This document shows, piece by piece, positions 62,211-64,000 of a DNA stretch of 64,000 nucleotides (the first letter of the stretch is position 1; each line of letters starts with the position of its first letter). The translations under genes and the position numbers were made by a program. The notes under the pieces were generated by a model, which did not search any database, had not been told where the DNA came from, and saw nothing but the letters and a program-made list of their open reading frames with translations. The stretch covers positions 124,001 to 188,000 of the forward strand of contig NZ_FPAI01000003.1 of the NCBI RefSeq assembly GCF_900116255.1. Direction: 5' to 3'. Origin of the DNA: Halolactibacillus miurensis (lineage in GTDB: Bacteria > Bacillota > Bacilli > Bacillales > Amphibacillaceae).

Positions 62211-63566
62211 TTATTTAGATTGGTTCTCTAATTCAATCGCATTATCTAAATACTCTTGCATTTTTGGTTGAACTTCTTTTACATACTCCGCTGCTGTTTT
62301 ATCACCATCTAAAACTGGTTGAACATTTGTAAAGAAGTAATCATACCACTCAGCATTATACGTGTTATTGGCCGGTAATGCGCGGCCATAATCTTCAACG
62401 ATTTGAAGATACTCTTCTTTATTGGCTGGCATACTTGAATCATCCGCTGCCCAATCAGCTGCCATATCTTTTAAGTTAGGAATTTGAATACGCGCATCTA
62501 CAAGCGCTTGTTGGCCTTCTTCAGATGCCGTTAAGTAATACACTAACTCTGTGGCTAAGTCTGGGTGAGAGGTTGACTGAGCAACCGCAATACCTAAAGT
62601 ACCAACCCATGTGGCTGACTCGCCTGTTTGACCTGCCGGGTAAGGAATAACATCATATTCAAAATCTAATTCCGTATCAAATGTCGCTAAGTCCCAAGGA
62701 GCTACTGGGAAGAACGCTAATTGACCTTGCATCCAACGTTGGTACGTATCTAACGTTTGTGCATCTTCAATTGATGGCGTAATTTCATATTTCAACTGGT
62801 GATCAGCAAACCATTGTAAAGCTTCCGCAAATTCTGGTGTGTCTACTGTTACTTTTGTTTGTGTATCATCAATAAATCTTCCACCGTTACTCCATACGAA
62901 AGATTGCAGTACCCAGTTAATATTAAAGCCAGTACCGTATTGATCAATCTCACCATCACCATCAGTATCTTTTGTTAACACTTGGTTCACTTCAATAAAT
63001 TCATCCCAAGTCATTGGTTCATCTTTATCTGGTAATTCTAATCCTGCTTCTTCAAACATTGTCTTGTTGTAACCTAATGAGAACGGTCCAACATCTTTTG
63101 GCATCGCATAAATGGACCCTTGCCCTTGTGTTTCACCATCAAATCGGTAACTATCCACACCATATTGCCAAATATTATCTAAATTAATTTTATCATTACT
63201 TTCTACATACTCTGTTAAGTCAAGTAAAATATTACTATGAGCGTAAGATCTTAACTCACCCGGCGCAATATAAAAAACATCCGGTACTTGATTACCTGTA
63301 ATCGCTGCTTTCAATTTCGTCGCATATTGATCAGCTGCCGTTACAATCATTTCAACTTCTACACCTGGATTTTGTTCTTCAAAAGCATCAATGGCTTTTT
63401 GATAAGCTTTTTCCTCTTCTGTTCCACCACGGAACATAAATGTTAGCTTCTTCGTTCCATCGCCAGAATCATCACTACCTTCTGAACTACTTCCCCCCGC
63501 ACAGGCGCTTAATAATAAAGCTGCACTAACGAGTAACATCATTAACACACGTAAAGAATTTTTCAT
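62211..63566 (-). CDS. CUT1 oligosaccharide-binding lipoprotein
   Basis: A 451-aa extracellular binding protein with a lipoprotein signal ([15 protein letters not shown], Cys at about 22) and a family-1 solute-binding fold ([59 protein letters not shown]). Residues 205-216 are a calcium-loop-like [14 protein letters not shown]. It delivers a sugar, probably an oligosaccharide, to the two permeases. GGAGG precedes the ATG. The glycosidase-rich context fits a plant or beta-linked glycan, but this is inference. Confidence 0.94.
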   Translation of the reverse strand: MKNSLRVLMMLLVSAALLLSACAGGSSSEGSDDSGDGTKKLTFMFRGGTEEEKAYQKAIDAFEEQNPGVEVEMIVTAADQYATKLKAAITGNQVPDVFYIAPGELRSYAHSNILLDLTEYVESNDKINLDNIWQYGVDSYRFDGETQGQGSIYAMPKDVGPFSLGYNKTMFEEAGLELPDKDEPMTWDEFIEVNQVLTKDTDGDGEIDQYGTGFNINWVLQSFVWSNGGRFIDDTQTKVTVDTPEFAEALQWFADHQLKYEITPSIEDAQTLDTYQRWMQGQLAFFPVAPWDLATFDTELDFEYDVIPYPAGQTGESATWVGTLGIAVAQSTSHPDLATELVYYLTASEEGQQALVDARIQIPNLKDMAADWAADDSSMPANKEEYLQIVEDYGRALPANNTYNAEWYDYFFTNVQPVLDGDKTAAEYVKEVQPKMQEYLDNAIELENQSK

Positions 63567-63610
63567 TTTCTATACCTCCAGTTTTTCGTTAATCTCTGTT
63601 ATTAACAAAT

Positions 63611-63624
63611 TATAAGCGCTTTCA
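63611..63624 (-). promoter_or_regulatory. cre site of the sugar-transport operon
   Basis: On the minus strand TGAAAGCGCTTATA matches TGNAANCGNNNNCA at all but one fixed position. It lies just downstream of the likely transcription start, a position where CcpA acts as a road-block. Confidence 0.75.
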
Positions 63625-63687
63625 TTTGACTAAAATAATAACTGCTTTTCGTCAATATCCTGAACTAATTTGTCAATAACTCTTTAA

Positions 63688-63720
63688 AACAACTATATTA
63701 TAGTTGTTCGTACATGTCAA
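63688..63720 (-). promoter_or_regulatory. Promoter with overlapping palindromic operator
   Basis: On the minus strand TTGACA (63715-63720) and TATAGT (63692-63697) are 17 bp apart. A 21-bp palindrome at 63688-63708 has arms AACAACTATA and TATAGTTGTT around one T and covers the -10 box. This is where a specific repressor should bind. Confidence 0.75.
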
Positions 63721-63926
63721 TAGACTATCATGATTCTTTTCTATTTATCATGCGAATATCTTATGGAAACGCCGTTAAATATAGCTTGATGTCAGAAATA
63801 AAGCCATTTATAACATATTATCGTCAAAGTCGTTCGTATAACTAAAACGTTTATAACTTATCCAAAACGCTTGCTAAGACGTTTGTTTGATTAACCTTTT
63901 TATTAACCACTCGTTTTTTCTTTCAA

Positions 63927-63959
63927 ATAAAAACAAGCCTATCGCTAGGCTTGTTTTTT
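63927..63959 (-). terminator. Terminator at the right edge
   Basis: AAAACAAGCCTA, a TCGC loop and TAGGCTTGTTTT pair perfectly, with T-runs in both directions. It likely ends the gene entering from the right. Confidence 0.85.
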
Positions 63960-63960
63960 A

Positions 63961-64000
63961 TTATGACGCTTGAATAGTTAATAAGACAACAGACATAGGT
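63961..64000 (-). CDS. Possible 3' end of a gene entering from the right edge
   Basis: A minus-strand frame runs from the window edge to a TAA at 63961-63963 and would end ...SVVLLTIQAS. A terminator follows directly. Only 12 codons are visible, so no product can be named. Confidence 0.3.
   Translation of the reverse strand, partial: PMSVVLLTIQAS

Noticed and set aside
1-64000. CRISPR arrays, insertion sequences, prophage or restriction systems
   Set aside because: No regularly spaced repeats, transposase, integrase, phage or restriction proteins were found.

Overview
The window reads as chromosomal DNA from a low-GC Gram-positive bacterium of the class Bacilli. Supporting signs are strong AGGAGG-type ribosome binding sites, sigma-A-like promoters with 17-bp spacers, S-box, TPP and T-box leaders, many intrinsic terminators, and Bacilli-type gene sets (ypmRS, helD, yesL, type-2 galT, water-forming NADH oxidase). 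The many plant or oligosaccharide glycosidases and the NADH oxidase suggest a facultative fermenter, perhaps near Amphibacillus or Halolactibacillus. That placement is only an impression. I saw no prophage, insertion sequence, CRISPR array, rRNA or tRNA gene.

Layout. 51-8689 (minus): a five-gene carbohydrate operon with a canonical GH3 enzyme, a circularly permuted GH3 enzyme held in the membrane at both ends, a GtrA-like membrane protein, a GT2 glycosyltransferase and a GH43 enzyme. 8890-10904 (minus): an AgrC/AgrA-like two-component pair. 11132-12659: UDP-galactopyranose mutase and a NusG-domain-II membrane protein. 12721-14690: an S-box leader and a homocysteine synthase with an extra C-terminal domain. 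14902-18694: ypmR, ypmS and small housekeeping or unknown genes. 18827-24017: an XRE-TPR regulator, an ABC-F ATPase and NADH oxidase with a structured leader.

24079-31137 (minus): the complete trpEGDCFBA operon behind two tandem tryptophan T-boxes, preceded by a lone half-length dehydroquinate-synthase-II-like gene. 31860-34299: a 48-aa membrane peptide, a 6-phospho-beta-glucosidase and a nitroreductase. 34560-39343: the galKETM Leloir operon. 39429-43247 (minus): an MCP-like protein with reversed domain order, a ROK repressor overlapping a lipoprotein gene, and a small membrane protein. 43447-48607: adenine deaminase, a HAD phosphatase, a TPP-riboswitch-controlled thiW and a CBS-domain hemolysin-like protein.

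48891-51647: an RpiR-family regulator with nagA and nagB, behind twin palindromic operators. 51728-54538: two aldo-keto reductases and a ZIP metal transporter. 54593-59410: helD, an MFS exporter lacking an ordinary start codon, ridA and yjbQ. 59452-63566 (minus): a CUT1 sugar ABC transporter (binding lipoprotein, two permeases, yesL) with no ATPase of its own, controlled from a promoter that carries a 21-bp palindrome and a cre-like site.

Much of the window fits one theme: import of oligosaccharides, their hydrolysis by GH1, GH3 and GH43 enzymes, and entry through the Leloir and amino-sugar routes, with catabolite-repression-like sites at two of the operons. No clearly new defence or mobile system was found. 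The most unusual items are the permuted GH3, the half-length DHQS-II protein, the reversed MCP-Cache protein, the metY fusion, the tandem T-boxes with different discriminator-reading bases, and the nox leader. Start codons were re-chosen by ribosome binding site wherever the longest reading frame looked too long; several genes appear to start at TTG.
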